Source: Deltaproteobacteria bacterium
Lineage (GTDB): Bacteria > Desulfobacterota > Binatia > UBA1149 > JAJCZL01
Direction: 5' to 3'
DNA length: 64,000 bases
NCBI GenBank assembly: GCA_029262415.1
Contig: JAJCZL010000078.1
Location: 43,032 to 107,031, forward strand
Of the stretch, positions 17,123 through 25,611 are shown piece by piece. A model generated the notes under the pieces. The model saw only the letters and a program-made list of their open reading frames with translations. It made no database searches and was not told the origin of the DNA. Every line of letters begins with the position of its first letter. The first letter of the stretch is position 1. A program made the translations under genes and the position numbers.

Positions 17123-18504
17123 CCGTTTCGTTCCGCACTTGCCGTCGAGGAGAAGAAACCCCCAGCCAGTGCAAGGCCCAGTGCAATCGCCGCCGTCGAA
17201 GCGCCGGCAACAAGGTAGGAGAACCCGAGAATGCCGTGACCGAAGGCGTGCAAGACCGCTGCGAGGCTCAGAATGTAGTAGTGGTGGCCATGCCGGATTG
17301 CCCGGAACGCGCTGAACACGGCCGCGACTGCGAGCACGGCCCACGCCGACCACCGAGCAGTGATCAACGCCGCAGCTTCGTCGTGCGCGCCTTCAGGCGC
17401 GCCGATGTCCCAGGCCTTGAGGGTGAGGAACAACAGGAAGTAGGCTGCCGCAAAGGCCAGATCGGTGAACATCGGCGACGGGCGGTTGTTTCGAGCGCTT
17501 TTGTCCAACCAGGGGATCGCGGCCCAAAACACCATGAGCACGCTGACCAGCAGCAGGCAGAGCTGCGGACCTTCCAGTCCGAGCAGGTGGGGCGGAAACT
17601 CCTTGAGGAGTTGGTAGACCCACAGAAAGTACCACTCGGGCTTGATGCCTGGGTAAGCCGGCATCAACGGATCGGCCTTGACGCCCAGTTCCCAGTCGAC
17701 TCCCGGCAGCCCAGGTCCGTAGGGCACGAACACCGCGAGGCTCAGCAGTACCAGCAAGCAGCCTAGCCACAGCAGCAAGTCGCGAACCGCGAAGGACGGG
17801 AAAAACGGCATGCCGGGCGGCGCCTTTGTGGAGCCTACCGGTAAGGCCATTCCCTGGCGCTGTACGAACAGAAGGTGCGATCCGATTAGCGCGATCGCCG
17901 CCAGAGGCAATATCACGACGTGCAGCGCGAAGAACCGGTAAAGCGTTGCGATGCTGACGTCGGGCCCGCCGCGTAGCACCTCGAGGATCCACTCGCCCAC
18001 CAAGGGGACTGACTTGACCGAGTCGGTCCCGACCACCGTGGCGAAATAGGCAAGCTCGTTCCAGGGGAGTAGATAGCCGGAAAAGCCAAAGCCGAGGCTG
18101 ATCGCGAACAGCAGGTAGCCGCTCACCCAGGTCAGTTCGCGCGGCGGCCGATAGGCTTTGAGGACAAGCACGCTGAACATGTGAATTACCAGCGACACGA
18201 TCATCAGATGGGCGCTCCAACAGTGGATGGAGCGGATCAGCCAGCCGAAGGGAACCTTGGTAGTAATGTACCGGATGCTTTCGTAGGAGGTGGCTTCGCC
18301 GGCCTGGTAGTACATCAGCAGAAGGATGCCGGTAGCGATTTGGATAGCAAAGAAAAAGAGCGTTGCACCACCGAGAAAGTACCAAACCATCGAGTGCGCC
18401 CCGATTGGGACCTCTTTATGGCTGAGAAACTGAAACAGTGGTTCCAGCTGGTAGCGGTCTTCCAGCCACGCGCGGAGCCCTGTCGAAGTACGGGCCGGCT
18501 TCAT
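17119..18504 (-). CDS. Cytochrome b (b6 plus subunit IV fused) of a bc-type quinol oxidoreductase
   Basis: This 461-aa inner-membrane protein carries the two heme-b ligand pairs H94/H108 and H195/H210. The spacing in the second pair (14 intervening residues) matches the b6 branch. The PRELTWVSGY segment is also b6-like. The Qo-site PEWY motif is at 289-292, so the subunit IV part is fused in. After the usual helices, the chain continues with about three extra transmembrane segments and a His-rich RHGHHYY stretch. It oxidises quinol at the Qo site and passes electrons to the Rieske protein. Start and stop overlap the neighbouring Rieske and nonaheme genes by 4 nt each. Confidence 0.92.
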   Translation of the reverse strand: MKPARTSTGLRAWLEDRYQLEPLFQFLSHKEVPIGAHSMVWYFLGGATLFFFAIQIATGILLLMYYQAGEATSYESIRYITTKVPFGWLIRSIHCWSAHLMIVSLVIHMFSVLVLKAYRPPRELTWVSGYLLFAISLGFGFSGYLLPWNELAYFATVVGTDSVKSVPLVGEWILEVLRGGPDVSIATLYRFFALHVVILPLAAIALIGSHLLFVQRQGMALPVGSTKAPPGMPFFPSFAVRDLLLWLGCLLVLLSLAVFVPYGPGLPGVDWELGVKADPLMPAYPGIKPEWYFLWVYQLLKEFPPHLLGLEGPQLCLLLVSVLMVFWAAIPWLDKSARNNRPSPMFTDLAFAAAYFLLFLTLKAWDIGAPEGAHDEAAALITARWSAWAVLAVAAVFSAFRAIRHGHHYYILSLAAVLHAFGHGILGFSYLVAGASTAAIALGLALAGGFFSSTASAERNG

Positions 18505-18947
18505 GCTGACTCTTGGTGGACAAATACGTTGCCGGCACCGTCCTTCTTGACTATGTAGCGCCCGAGAGGCCTCGGTGGGGGGCCGGAAATGACGCGCCCC
18601 TGCTCGTCAAAACGTGCGTTGTGGCACGCGCACCAGACCACCGACTCCTTCGGAACGTACTGCACTGTGCAGCCCTCATGCGTGCACCTGGCGTCAAGTG
18701 CGCGCAGGTTTCGGTCGCCGTCGCGAAAGACCAAAATCCGTTTGCCCGCCGCCGACACGATTGTAAACGCCTCGCGCTCGATGCGTTCGGTTGCACTCGG
18801 GCTCAACCGCACCGGCCCGCTGCGGACCGGCGGGGGCGGGGGTTTGAGATAACTCAGAACGGGATACAGCACGCTGCCGATCCAGCCCAACGTTGCCACG
18901 CCAAGCAAGCCGTCGAGGAAGCTACGCCGTGTATAGTCGCCGATCAC
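18501..18947 (-). CDS. Rieske [2Fe-2S] protein of a bc-type complex
   Basis: This 148-aa protein has an N-terminal TRRSFLDGLLG segment resembling a Tat signal and membrane anchor (about residues 7-33), a Pro-rich hinge (36-41) and a Rieske domain. Cluster ligands are C88 and H90 (CTHEGC) with C106 and H109 (CACH). The disulfide pair C93/C108 is kept. Residues equivalent to bovine Ser163 and Tyr165, which raise the midpoint potential, are Ala111 and Phe113. A low-potential centre suited to menaquinol is therefore predicted. The stop overlaps the cytochrome b start as ATGA. The start follows 61 nt after the monoheme cytochrome gene. Confidence 0.93.
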   Translation of the reverse strand: MIGDYTRRSFLDGLLGVATLGWIGSVLYPVLSYLKPPPPPVRSGPVRLSPSATERIEREAFTIVSAAGKRILVFRDGDRNLRALDARCTHEGCTVQYVPKESVVWCACHNARFDEQGRVISGPPPRPLGRYIVKKDGAGNVFVHQESA

Positions 18948-19008
18948 ATGTCACCCGCAGTGGTTGTCGACAGCGCGACCGGCAAAGCGCCGACGTTGCG
19001 GTCCCTTG

Positions 19009-19434
19009 TTACTTAGTTAGAGAGAGAACGTAGTCGACGGTTGCGGAGATTTCGGCCGCACTGAGCTTTTCGGCATAGGACTTCATGCGAGTCTTCCCGG
19101 TCTTCTCGTCCTTAAGGCCTTCGGTGACAGCCTTGATCATATCTTCGCGACAGAACTTGGCGACGACCTCAGGGGCGGTCAAGTCTTGCACGTGCAGCTT
19201 GCTTCCGGCCTTGGTTTTGCCTTTGCCGTCCTCACCATGGCACGACTTACAGTTCTTAGTCCAAAGTGTGGTTGCGTCAATAGCCGGGGCGTTCTTGGTG
19301 GCAACGGCCTCGACGGCGTCTGCCGCCGAAGCGGGCTGTGCGGATAACCCGAGCACGACCAAACCAGAGAGCGTAACGAGGGTGAATAGTGTGGTCGACG
19401 CTAGGGGCGGGATGCGGGTAGCGGAAGTTTTCAT
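19009..19434 (-). CDS. Small periplasmic monoheme cytochrome c
   Basis: This 141-aa protein has a signal peptide (to about residue 38, PASAADA) and one heme site CKSCH at residues 62-66. A Met within the C-terminal TRMKSYAEKLS segment is a probable sixth ligand. It is a class I cytochrome c of the small shuttle type. The gene starts at the last base of the porin gene stop (TGATG), so the two are translationally coupled. By position it could carry electrons between the nonaheme cytochrome and the outer-membrane conduit; this is inferred from context. Confidence 0.88.
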   Translation of the reverse strand: MKTSATRIPPLASTTLFTLVTLSGLVVLGLSAQPASAADAVEAVATKNAPAIDATTLWTKNCKSCHGEDGKGKTKAGSKLHVQDLTAPEVVAKFCREDMIKAVTEGLKDEKTGKTRMKSYAEKLSAAEISATVDYVLSLTK

Positions 19435-21530
19435 CAGAATTGAGTCTCCAGTGAAAGTGTTACGATTGAGGCCTCGTAGTCGTCCCGGCCACCGGCCAAA
19501 ACCTCGTCGTTGGTAATATATGCGTAGTTAAAACGCACACGGTTGTGCTCACCCAGCCGACGGTTTAACCCCAAAGATACTCCGTGTTCTTCGGAATCCG
19601 AGCCATAGGGTTGACTGAACGCGGAATTGTCCGTGTAGTTGTCAGCCTTGTACAAGAAGTAGCGGGCCTGCACTTCGGTATCCTCGTTGAGAGCTATACC
19701 GGAGACCAGCGTCGCGTTCCAATAGTCGTTATTAAAGTCGGTTACCAGTCCGGTTGCTGAGCCTGTCAGTGTGTCTGCGGGGGTGTCGGTCTGACTTTCC
19801 GCATAGGCCACATCGGCCTGCACGTATGCGTTGGTGAGCGGGTTCCACGTGGCGTTTAGCCCGATCAGGTTACTATCGATCTCGGCGCTCTCGACCCTTT
19901 GTAAAAGGTCCGACCGGTTCAATACTTCCGTCCTCACGCGATCATAGCGGATGGTCATGCGTAGGTCATCCCGGGCGGTCCAAGCGACACGAACGTCTCC
20001 GGAATGGGTGCGGCGGTCGAGGTCGCGCAGGAAGGCAGGGAAGCGGTCGCTGCTGTTGTTGGCGGTGGAGTCGATCGGGTGATCATAGTCCGTCTCGCGC
20101 TCGCCGTAGCGGTAACGCGCGGCCACGTTGACCCGGCGGTGCGGATACCAAACCGACCCCAGCGTATAGCGTTGGTCGCGCGTATCGCGGTCGGATGTAC
20201 GATCGATGTCCACGGTGGAGGTGGCCGTCTCCGTCTCAGTCTCGCTAAGATCGCCGTCGGTTTGTTCGAATTCTCCGCGCAGGAACCAAACCCAATTGTC
20301 GATGCCGGTATAGCGGAACTCAAGCCGCTGCGCGAGTATCGATGTATCGCTCTTGCTTGAAACCGCCAGTTCCTCCTGGGCGGTGGTCAGTGTCGGCGGG
20401 AAGCCGACGGTGGTTTTGCTGAAGTCACTCGCCGCCCAAGTGTCTTCGCCTTCGACCCGCACTGCCGCAATTGCCTTTAGCGAATCGGTCACCTGCAGCA
20501 TGAGGTTAACCGAGCCGACCTGACGTTTGAGCTCAGTTGCGCCGACCAGATCGATGAACCCCTCATCTAAGATCTGACGGTTGGCGAATAGCGGGTCGAA
20601 ACCCGCGTTGAAGGAGTTGCCGTAGATACGCGTCCCCGCCAGATCGTTCTTTACCTTGGTGTAGGAATACGCGGTCGACAGGATCGCCTTTTGCTCGTTG
20701 AAGCTCGAACTTGAGGAGACGTAACCGTGGTAGAGGTCGGTGGAAACCATATCGCGATGGGTCAGGAAGCGGTCCGGCCCGATCTCGTTGGGCCGCCGGC
20801 GCGCGTTTCGTGAGTTGTTGAGATCCGAGCTTTCGTAGCGCAGGCCGAGCCCGAGTTCGGTGTTGCCCAAGGTATGCGAACCCGACAGTTTGACGATGTC
20901 GCGCTCCTCATCGACGTCGAGGAAGGTCGGGACGATATTGCGCGTACCTGATGTGCCGGTCAGATTGGTGTCCGCCCACAGCGACGAACTCTTCATGCCG
21001 TCGCGGGTGAGCCGGTCGTAACGCAGCGTCAGTTCTGGGATCCCCGGTCGGCGCAGGCCCGCCTCGAACCAAGCCGCGCCGCGATCCAGGGCCAGATCTT
21101 CGTCGAAGTAGGAGATGAAGGTGTTGCCCGGCGGAAAGAAACCCCCGGATCCGTCGTACCAGTTTCTGAACTCGCGGTAGCCCGCGGAAACGAACCCGGC
21201 ATCGGTGTGGTCGTATTTCAGGTCGAGCAGATAGTCGTTGTTGCCGGCGATCGCTCGACCGTTGAGTCGTAGTGTCCCGTTATCGCCGACCAGCCACTCC
21301 AGATAGAGATCCTCGACCCCACCTATGGCGTCGTCGTCGATCCGGTTACGTTGTTTGAACTGCGCTTCGTCATTGTTGACCGACGACCCCGTTGCCGACA
21401 ATACGATGCGCGATGCAGACAGCTCGGTCTCGGCAGCGGCAGGCGCGGCAAAGGCCAGCGCTGCTAAGGTGGCGGCCGCGACGATCCTAGGCAGGCTCGG
21501 CGGGTCATTGCGGGATGGATTGAGTGTCAT
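19434..21530 (-). CDS. Outer-membrane beta-barrel porin, MtrB/PioB-like, of a porin-cytochrome conduit
   Basis: This 698-aa protein has a signal peptide (ending near AAPAAAE) and is built of many alternating amphipathic strands rich in Arg, Tyr and Asp. It ends in a C-terminal Phe, the outer-membrane insertion signal. Length and strand pattern fit the MtrB/PioB family, whose large barrel sheathes a multiheme cytochrome across the outer membrane. The CxxC found near the N-terminus of Shewanella MtrB is not present. The ATG at 21530 is used; the open frame to 21584 overlaps the upstream gene. It lies 19 nt after the octaheme lipoprotein gene, the expected partner. The family call rests on context plus topology rather than a diagnostic motif. 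Confidence 0.8.
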   Translation of the reverse strand: MTLNPSRNDPPSLPRIVAAATLAALAFAAPAAAETELSASRIVLSATGSSVNNDEAQFKQRNRIDDDAIGGVEDLYLEWLVGDNGTLRLNGRAIAGNNDYLLDLKYDHTDAGFVSAGYREFRNWYDGSGGFFPPGNTFISYFDEDLALDRGAAWFEAGLRRPGIPELTLRYDRLTRDGMKSSSLWADTNLTGTSGTRNIVPTFLDVDEERDIVKLSGSHTLGNTELGLGLRYESSDLNNSRNARRRPNEIGPDRFLTHRDMVSTDLYHGYVSSSSSFNEQKAILSTAYSYTKVKNDLAGTRIYGNSFNAGFDPLFANRQILDEGFIDLVGATELKRQVGSVNLMLQVTDSLKAIAAVRVEGEDTWAASDFSKTTVGFPPTLTTAQEELAVSSKSDTSILAQRLEFRYTGIDNWVWFLRGEFEQTDGDLSETETETATSTVDIDRTSDRDTRDQRYTLGSVWYPHRRVNVAARYRYGERETDYDHPIDSTANNSSDRFPAFLRDLDRRTHSGDVRVAWTARDDLRMTIRYDRVRTEVLNRSDLLQRVESAEIDSNLIGLNATWNPLTNAYVQADVAYAESQTDTPADTLTGSATGLVTDFNNDYWNATLVSGIALNEDTEVQARYFLYKADNYTDNSAFSQPYGSDSEEHGVSLGLNRRLGEHNRVRFNYAYITNDEVLAGGRDDYEASIVTLSLETQF

Positions 21531-21549
21531 CGTCGAGTGCCTCCGGTAG

Positions 21550-22332
21550 TCAGAATACCAGTGACGAACTGGTGTTGGATCCATGCACCGCTTCGTGGCA
21601 CCCGGTGCTCGCGCAGGTCCCGCGCGACAGGAGGTTCGAATGGTTGCGACCGCCGATCAAGATAGTCGTCGAGTCGGTCTGTTCCTGGAAGTGGCATTTC
21701 AGGCACAGGGTCTGGTTGCGCTCTGTGAGCATTTTTGGATTCGGCGATCCGTGGGGCCGATGACAAGTGGTACAACCTTCGCGTAGCGCCTCGTGTTCGT
21801 ACACGAAGGGGCCTCGCTGAGCGATGTGGCACTGTGTGCACGTGTCTCCCTGAGAGGCCATCGCGGTGCCGCCGCCTGCGATCGCCGGGCCTTGGTGCGG
21901 CTCATGACAATTCGAGCAAGTCATTCTGCTCGTGGTCAGGCCCAGCGCTCCGCCGGTCACCGGGTGGGTGTACGGCAGCGCGAAATCGGCGCGCTTGTCC
22001 AGGTGGCACTGGAAACAGGTTTCGGGCGAGTCCTTGGGGTTGATGATGGTGCCGTCTTCGCCACCACTCTCGGTGTGCAGGCTGCCCGGCCCGTGACAGG
22101 ATTCGCAACCGATCTCGGTAGCGTTGGCGCTTTCCACGACCAGGACAGCGTGGGTGGCTGTTGAGAAATGCTCAACTTTGTCGGCGTGACAATCCGCGCA
22201 CTCCTCGGTGCCGACGAATTCCGCGTCTGCAATCTGCGGTGGTGCTACCAGCCGAGGGCCCGCTTGCTGCACACAAGCATAAACCAGCACGGCCAAGGCG
22301 ATTGCGCCGAGAGCCATCAGTGAACGTGTCAT
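21550..22332 (-). CDS. Octaheme c-type cytochrome lipoprotein (MtrA/DmsE-like conduit cytochrome)
   Basis: This 260-aa protein starts after GGAGG and has a lipoprotein signal with C20 in LVYAC. It carries seven CxxCH sites, starting at residues 45, 76, 106, 139, 165, 187 and 210. An eighth, wider site of CX4CH type (CASTGCH) starts at residue 240. The C-terminal CHEAVHGSN sequence is shared with DmsE/MtrA-family conduit cytochromes, which normally have ten hemes in about 330 residues; this is a compact version. It is the first gene of the operon and precedes the porin. The likely role is the heme wire inside the barrel. A weak -10-like GATAAA is seen on the minus strand at 22376-22381. Confidence 0.88.
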   Translation of the reverse strand: MTRSLMALGAIALAVLVYACVQQAGPRLVAPPQIADAEFVGTEECADCHADKVEHFSTATHAVLVVESANATEIGCESCHGPGSLHTESGGEDGTIINPKDSPETCFQCHLDKRADFALPYTHPVTGGALGLTTSRMTCSNCHEPHQGPAIAGGGTAMASQGDTCTQCHIAQRGPFVYEHEALREGCTTCHRPHGSPNPKMLTERNQTLCLKCHFQEQTDSTTILIGGRNHSNLLSRGTCASTGCHEAVHGSNTSSSLVF

Positions 22333-22776
22333 GGATCCTCCCTCTTTCCCGAACAACGACTAGTCGCACGCACCGTTTATCATGACAACTACGCATCCAG
22401 CAAGACATGTGCCAGGCGGTTTCGAGTGCGATACGTGAAATCACCGACGCAGAAGGGATTTGGCGATAACTGATTTCCCACTTGTGAGAGACGCCCATAG
22501 TCGTGTCTCTCAGAGTCGGGGATTGATAGGCGCGAACCGAGTGGAGATGCGGCTTTCGGGAGCCCGTGTATGGCGGCGCGGCGTCGTGTCGAATGTGAAG
22601 AATTGCCGCAACCGAAGTCTGTTTTCCGGTGCGGTCCTGAAGCCTAGCATGACACTTGCAACAGCATTCTTTCTAGGAGCGCGCGGCTGGCTAACACCGA
22701 AATTAAGGGTATCACGCCCGCGGGTAGGTGGCGCCACCTGCAAGAGAGACTGGAAGCGGCTGCCGAGCCGTATTTC
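22333..22776. other. Divergent intergenic region between the cytochrome operon and the RND transporter gene
   Basis: These 444 bases hold no supported gene in the minus direction. The last part probably encodes the N-terminus of the RND transporter from a non-ATG start. An inverted repeat, TGAGAGAC (22485-22492) and GTCTCTCA (22505-22512) with a 12-nt loop, is the most regular structure. A minus-strand -10-like GATAAA (22376-22381) is positioned to drive the cytochrome operon. Both are candidates for control sites. Confidence 0.4.
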
Positions 22777-25260
22777 GTGGGAGTCGTCCGCCACCGGGTC
22801 GTTGTCGTCGTGGTTGCAGCGCTGTTGACCGCGGGATTTGCGGCGGGCCTTACCCAGTTACGGATGGACCCGGACAGCGAGGCGTACGTTCCGCAGCACC
22901 ACCCGATCCGCCGCTTCTGGAACGAAGCCCGCGACAGTTTCGGGATCGGTCGCGAGATTATTGTCGCCGTGGAGGCCGACGGACCTGAGGGGGTATTCAC
23001 CCCGGAGATTCTTGCCGGTGTTGCCGGGCTGACCGATGCCGTCAAGGAGATCGATGGCGTCAATGAGGGCGACGTCCGCAGTCTCACCGATGCCGAAGCC
23101 GTGACCGGAACCGACGATGGTCTGGATATCGAACCGTTCTACGACGAGCCGCTGACCTCGCAGGATCAAGCGCGCTCGGTTCGCGGCAAAGTCTTTGAGA
23201 ACCCTGTGTACGTTGGCCGTCTGGTCTCTGAGGACGGCTCGATAGCCGCCATTATCGTCAGCGCGGATCAGCAGGGACCGGTGGAGCCGTCGGAGATCTA
23301 TCGGCGTGTCGCCGAGCGGGTGGCGGCGCACGAGATCCCGGGGACGCGAATTCTGGTCGGCGGAAATCCGGCGATCGAGTACTGGTTCGGGCGCCAGATG
23401 GCCGCGGAACTCACCGAGTTGGTGCCGCTTTCGCTTTTCGTCGTGATCGCCGTTCTGTTTTTGTGCTTCCCGAGCGCCACGCCGATGGTACTACTGCGCC
23501 GCGCCGCGCTGATCGCCGTTGCTGCGATCGCGTGCTCGTTGTGGTTTTTCGACGATGTTCCTTGGACGAAGGTCGTGCTGGCGGTCGGTGCGGGAACACT
23601 TCTAACAGGCCCTGGGGTTGCGTTGCCGACTCTGATCGTGGCGACGTCGGTGGTGTGGACCTGGGGTCTGCAGGCGCTGCTTGGCATGCCGGTCTACGTT
23701 GCCGGAACCATGGTGCCGGCTTTGCTGCTCGCTATCGGGTGTGCCGACGGTATTCACGTTCTTGAGCGCTACTACGAGACCGCACGCGAGGGGCTGTCGG
23801 CAGAGCAGACCGTCGTCGCCGCAATGTTGGAGGTGTGGCGGCCGGTGGTCCTTACCTCGATCACGACAGCGGTTGGGTTCGGCTCGCTGGTGCTCGGGCG
23901 CATGGCGGTCTATCAAGTCTTTGGCTTCACGCTTGCGTTCGGGATTTTGATCGCGATGTTGCTGTCGCTGAGCGTGCTTCCCGCCCTGTTGGCGATGGTG
24001 CCGCTGAGCAAGGTTCCGCATCCGCAAAACCGCCGCCGAGAGTTCTTACCCTCGGCGCTCGCCGGACTCGGCGCTTGGATTGAACGCAACCGCATCGGCG
24101 TTGTCGGGTCGGGGCTGTTAACCGCGGTTGTCTTCGCGGTCGCATCGGCCTGGCTGTTCGTGGATTACTCCTGGGTCGAGAGCCTGGAACCGAGCACCCC
24201 GGCTCTCGAAGCGGACCGCGTGCTGCGCTCCAAGCTTGGCGGAACCATGCCGCTGAATGTGATCGTCCGTGCGCGCGAGCCCGAGGGCATTAAGGATCCG
24301 GTGCTGTTGCGCGCGATGGATTCAGTGCTGGACGACCTCGCACGTGACCCAATGGTCGGCGACACGCGTTCGCTGGCCGAATACGTGCGTCGCATGAACA
24401 AGGCTATGAACGGGGACCGTCCGGAAGAACTGCGGATTCCCGCTAGCCGCGACCTGGTGGCGCAGTACCTCCTTCTCTACTCGCTTTCGGGCGACGCGTC
24501 GGAACTCGACGACATGGTCGACTACGCCTACCAATCGGCGAACCTCTCGGTTCTGTTGCGTACAGATTCCATGAGGGAGGTAGAGCGCGGGATCCTGGAG
24601 ACCGAGCGACTACTCGACCTGCACGTGCGCAGCCTTGGTGCATCGGCCACCATCACCGGCCCGGCGGTGTTCCAATACACCGTGCTGAACATGATTGTCT
24701 CGAGCCAGGTCGCATCGCTGCTCACCGCAGCTTCGCTGGTGTTCGGGTTCGTGTGGTTATTGCTCGGGTCGTTGACGGTAGCGCTCATTTGTATGCTGCC
24801 CCCGGTTTTCACTTCGTTGGTCAACTTCGGGGTCATGGGCGCGATCGGCATTCCACTTGGACCCGACCGTGCGATGGTCAGTGCCATTGCTCTCGGCATC
24901 GGCATCGACTACTCGATCCATCTGCTCGCACACTTCCGCGACCTCGTTGAACGCGGCGAGGAGGTCGATGCGGCAGTGGTCATCGCCATGCGCACGACCG
25001 GTCGTGCGATTCTATTTAATGGGTTGGTTGTCGTAACCGGATTTGCGGTGCTCGGAATGTCGCGTTCACCGACAAACGCTGTTTTCGGATGGATGATCGC
25101 GGGGAATATGGCTGTCGCGTGCGTGGCCGCGCTGATACTTGTACCCGCCTGTGTGAGCATCATCGGGCACCTGGACTCGGACGGACGCCGAAGCGTGAGC
25201 AGCTTTCCGCGCTCGGTTCGCGCCGCTGCACTGAGCCTTTTTTGCGGGCGCCCCGGCTGA
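22777..25260 (+). CDS. RND superfamily (MMPL/HpnN-type) hydrophobe exporter
   Basis: This is an 827-aa inner-membrane transporter with the duplicated RND layout. Each half has one helix, a large periplasmic loop, then about five helices. The first repeat holds the acidic helix-4-type motif GCADGIHVLERYYE and the second holds GIGIDYSIHLLAHFRD; these carry the proton-relay Asp residues. It is single-gene, without MFP or OMF partners, as in the MMPL/HpnN group that moves lipids, hopanoids or other hydrophobic compounds. The substrate is unknown. The GTG at 22777 lies very close to the first helix and lacks a ribosome binding site. The frame is open upstream to 22648 and reads like protein (LQERLEAAAEPYF), so the real start may be a rarer codon upstream. 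Confidence 0.82.
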   Translation: MGVVRHRVVVVVVAALLTAGFAAGLTQLRMDPDSEAYVPQHHPIRRFWNEARDSFGIGREIIVAVEADGPEGVFTPEILAGVAGLTDAVKEIDGVNEGDVRSLTDAEAVTGTDDGLDIEPFYDEPLTSQDQARSVRGKVFENPVYVGRLVSEDGSIAAIIVSADQQGPVEPSEIYRRVAERVAAHEIPGTRILVGGNPAIEYWFGRQMAAELTELVPLSLFVVIAVLFLCFPSATPMVLLRRAALIAVAAIACSLWFFDDVPWTKVVLAVGAGTLLTGPGVALPTLIVATSVVWTWGLQALLGMPVYVAGTMVPALLLAIGCADGIHVLERYYETAREGLSAEQTVVAAMLEVWRPVVLTSITTAVGFGSLVLGRMAVYQVFGFTLAFGILIAMLLSLSVLPALLAMVPLSKVPHPQNRRREFLPSALAGLGAWIERNRIGVVGSGLLTAVVFAVASAWLFVDYSWVESLEPSTPALEADRVLRSKLGGTMPLNVIVRAREPEGIKDPVLLRAMDSVLDDLARDPMVGDTRSLAEYVRRMNKAMNGDRPEELRIPASRDLVAQYLLLYSLSGDASELDDMVDYAYQSANLSVLLRTDSMREVERGILETERLLDLHVRSLGASATITGPAVFQYTVLNMIVSSQVASLLTAASLVFGFVWLLLGSLTVALICMLPPVFTSLVNFGVMGAIGIPLGPDRAMVSAIALGIGIDYSIHLLAHFRDLVERGEEVDAAVVIAMRTTGRAILFNGLVVVTGFAVLGMSRSPTNAVFGWMIAGNMAVACVAALILVPACVSIIGHLDSDGRRSVSSFPRSVRAAALSLFCGRPG

Positions 25261-25284
25261 ACCCAAGGGTGCCCGCATTAACCC

Positions 25285-25563
25285 TCAGTCGATGTTTACG
25301 TCGAAGGTGCCGTCACTCTCGAGCTCGCCGGCTGCACAAGTAAAGACCGTGTGCACTGTAGCCGCGTCGGCGGGGTTCAACATCGGGCGTCGGTGGGCTG
25401 TTCCGCCGGCTACCAGATCAACAGATGGAATGCTGCCCCCACAGCGAGGACGGCCAGGCTGCCTCGTAAGCCGAATGAGACTCCCTTTTTGAGAAGCTTC
25501 GGCGAGGTTGTCACCACCGTCGTTTTCAAAGACGACGGATCCGAGGCGACGTAGGCTGGTCAC
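25285..25563 (-). CDS. Possible small protein of 92 aa, unrecognised
   Basis: An open frame with a GTG start occupies most of the 351-bp gap (25261-25611) between the RND transporter and the acyl-CoA mutase gene. The translation has no signal peptide or known motif. Its C-terminal part (VHTVFTCAAGELESDG) looks like a beta-strand-rich secreted-protein fragment. It may be a decayed remnant or chance. No good ribosome binding site is seen. Confidence 0.25.
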   Translation of the reverse strand: MTSLRRLGSVVFENDGGDNLAEASQKGSLIRLTRQPGRPRCGGSIPSVDLVAGGTAHRRPMLNPADAATVHTVFTCAAGELESDGTFDVNID

Positions 25564-25585
25564 GTCGCGGTCGTTTGGTTATACT
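25557..25585 (+). promoter_or_regulatory. Putative promoter of the acyl-CoA mutase operon
   Basis: TGGTCA (25557-25562, 4 of 6 matches) and TATACT (25580-25585, 5 of 6) are separated by 17 bp. The predicted transcript would start near 25592, about 20 nt ahead of the GTG start at 25612. Confidence 0.4.
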
Positions 25586-25611
25586 CCCAGGTTCCTTTTT
25601 AGGAGTGATGA

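Noticed and set aside
17050..17766. 238-codon plus-strand frame opposite cytochrome b and the nonaheme gene
   Set aside because: Antisense to two overlapping, motif-rich genes; charged unstructured translation.
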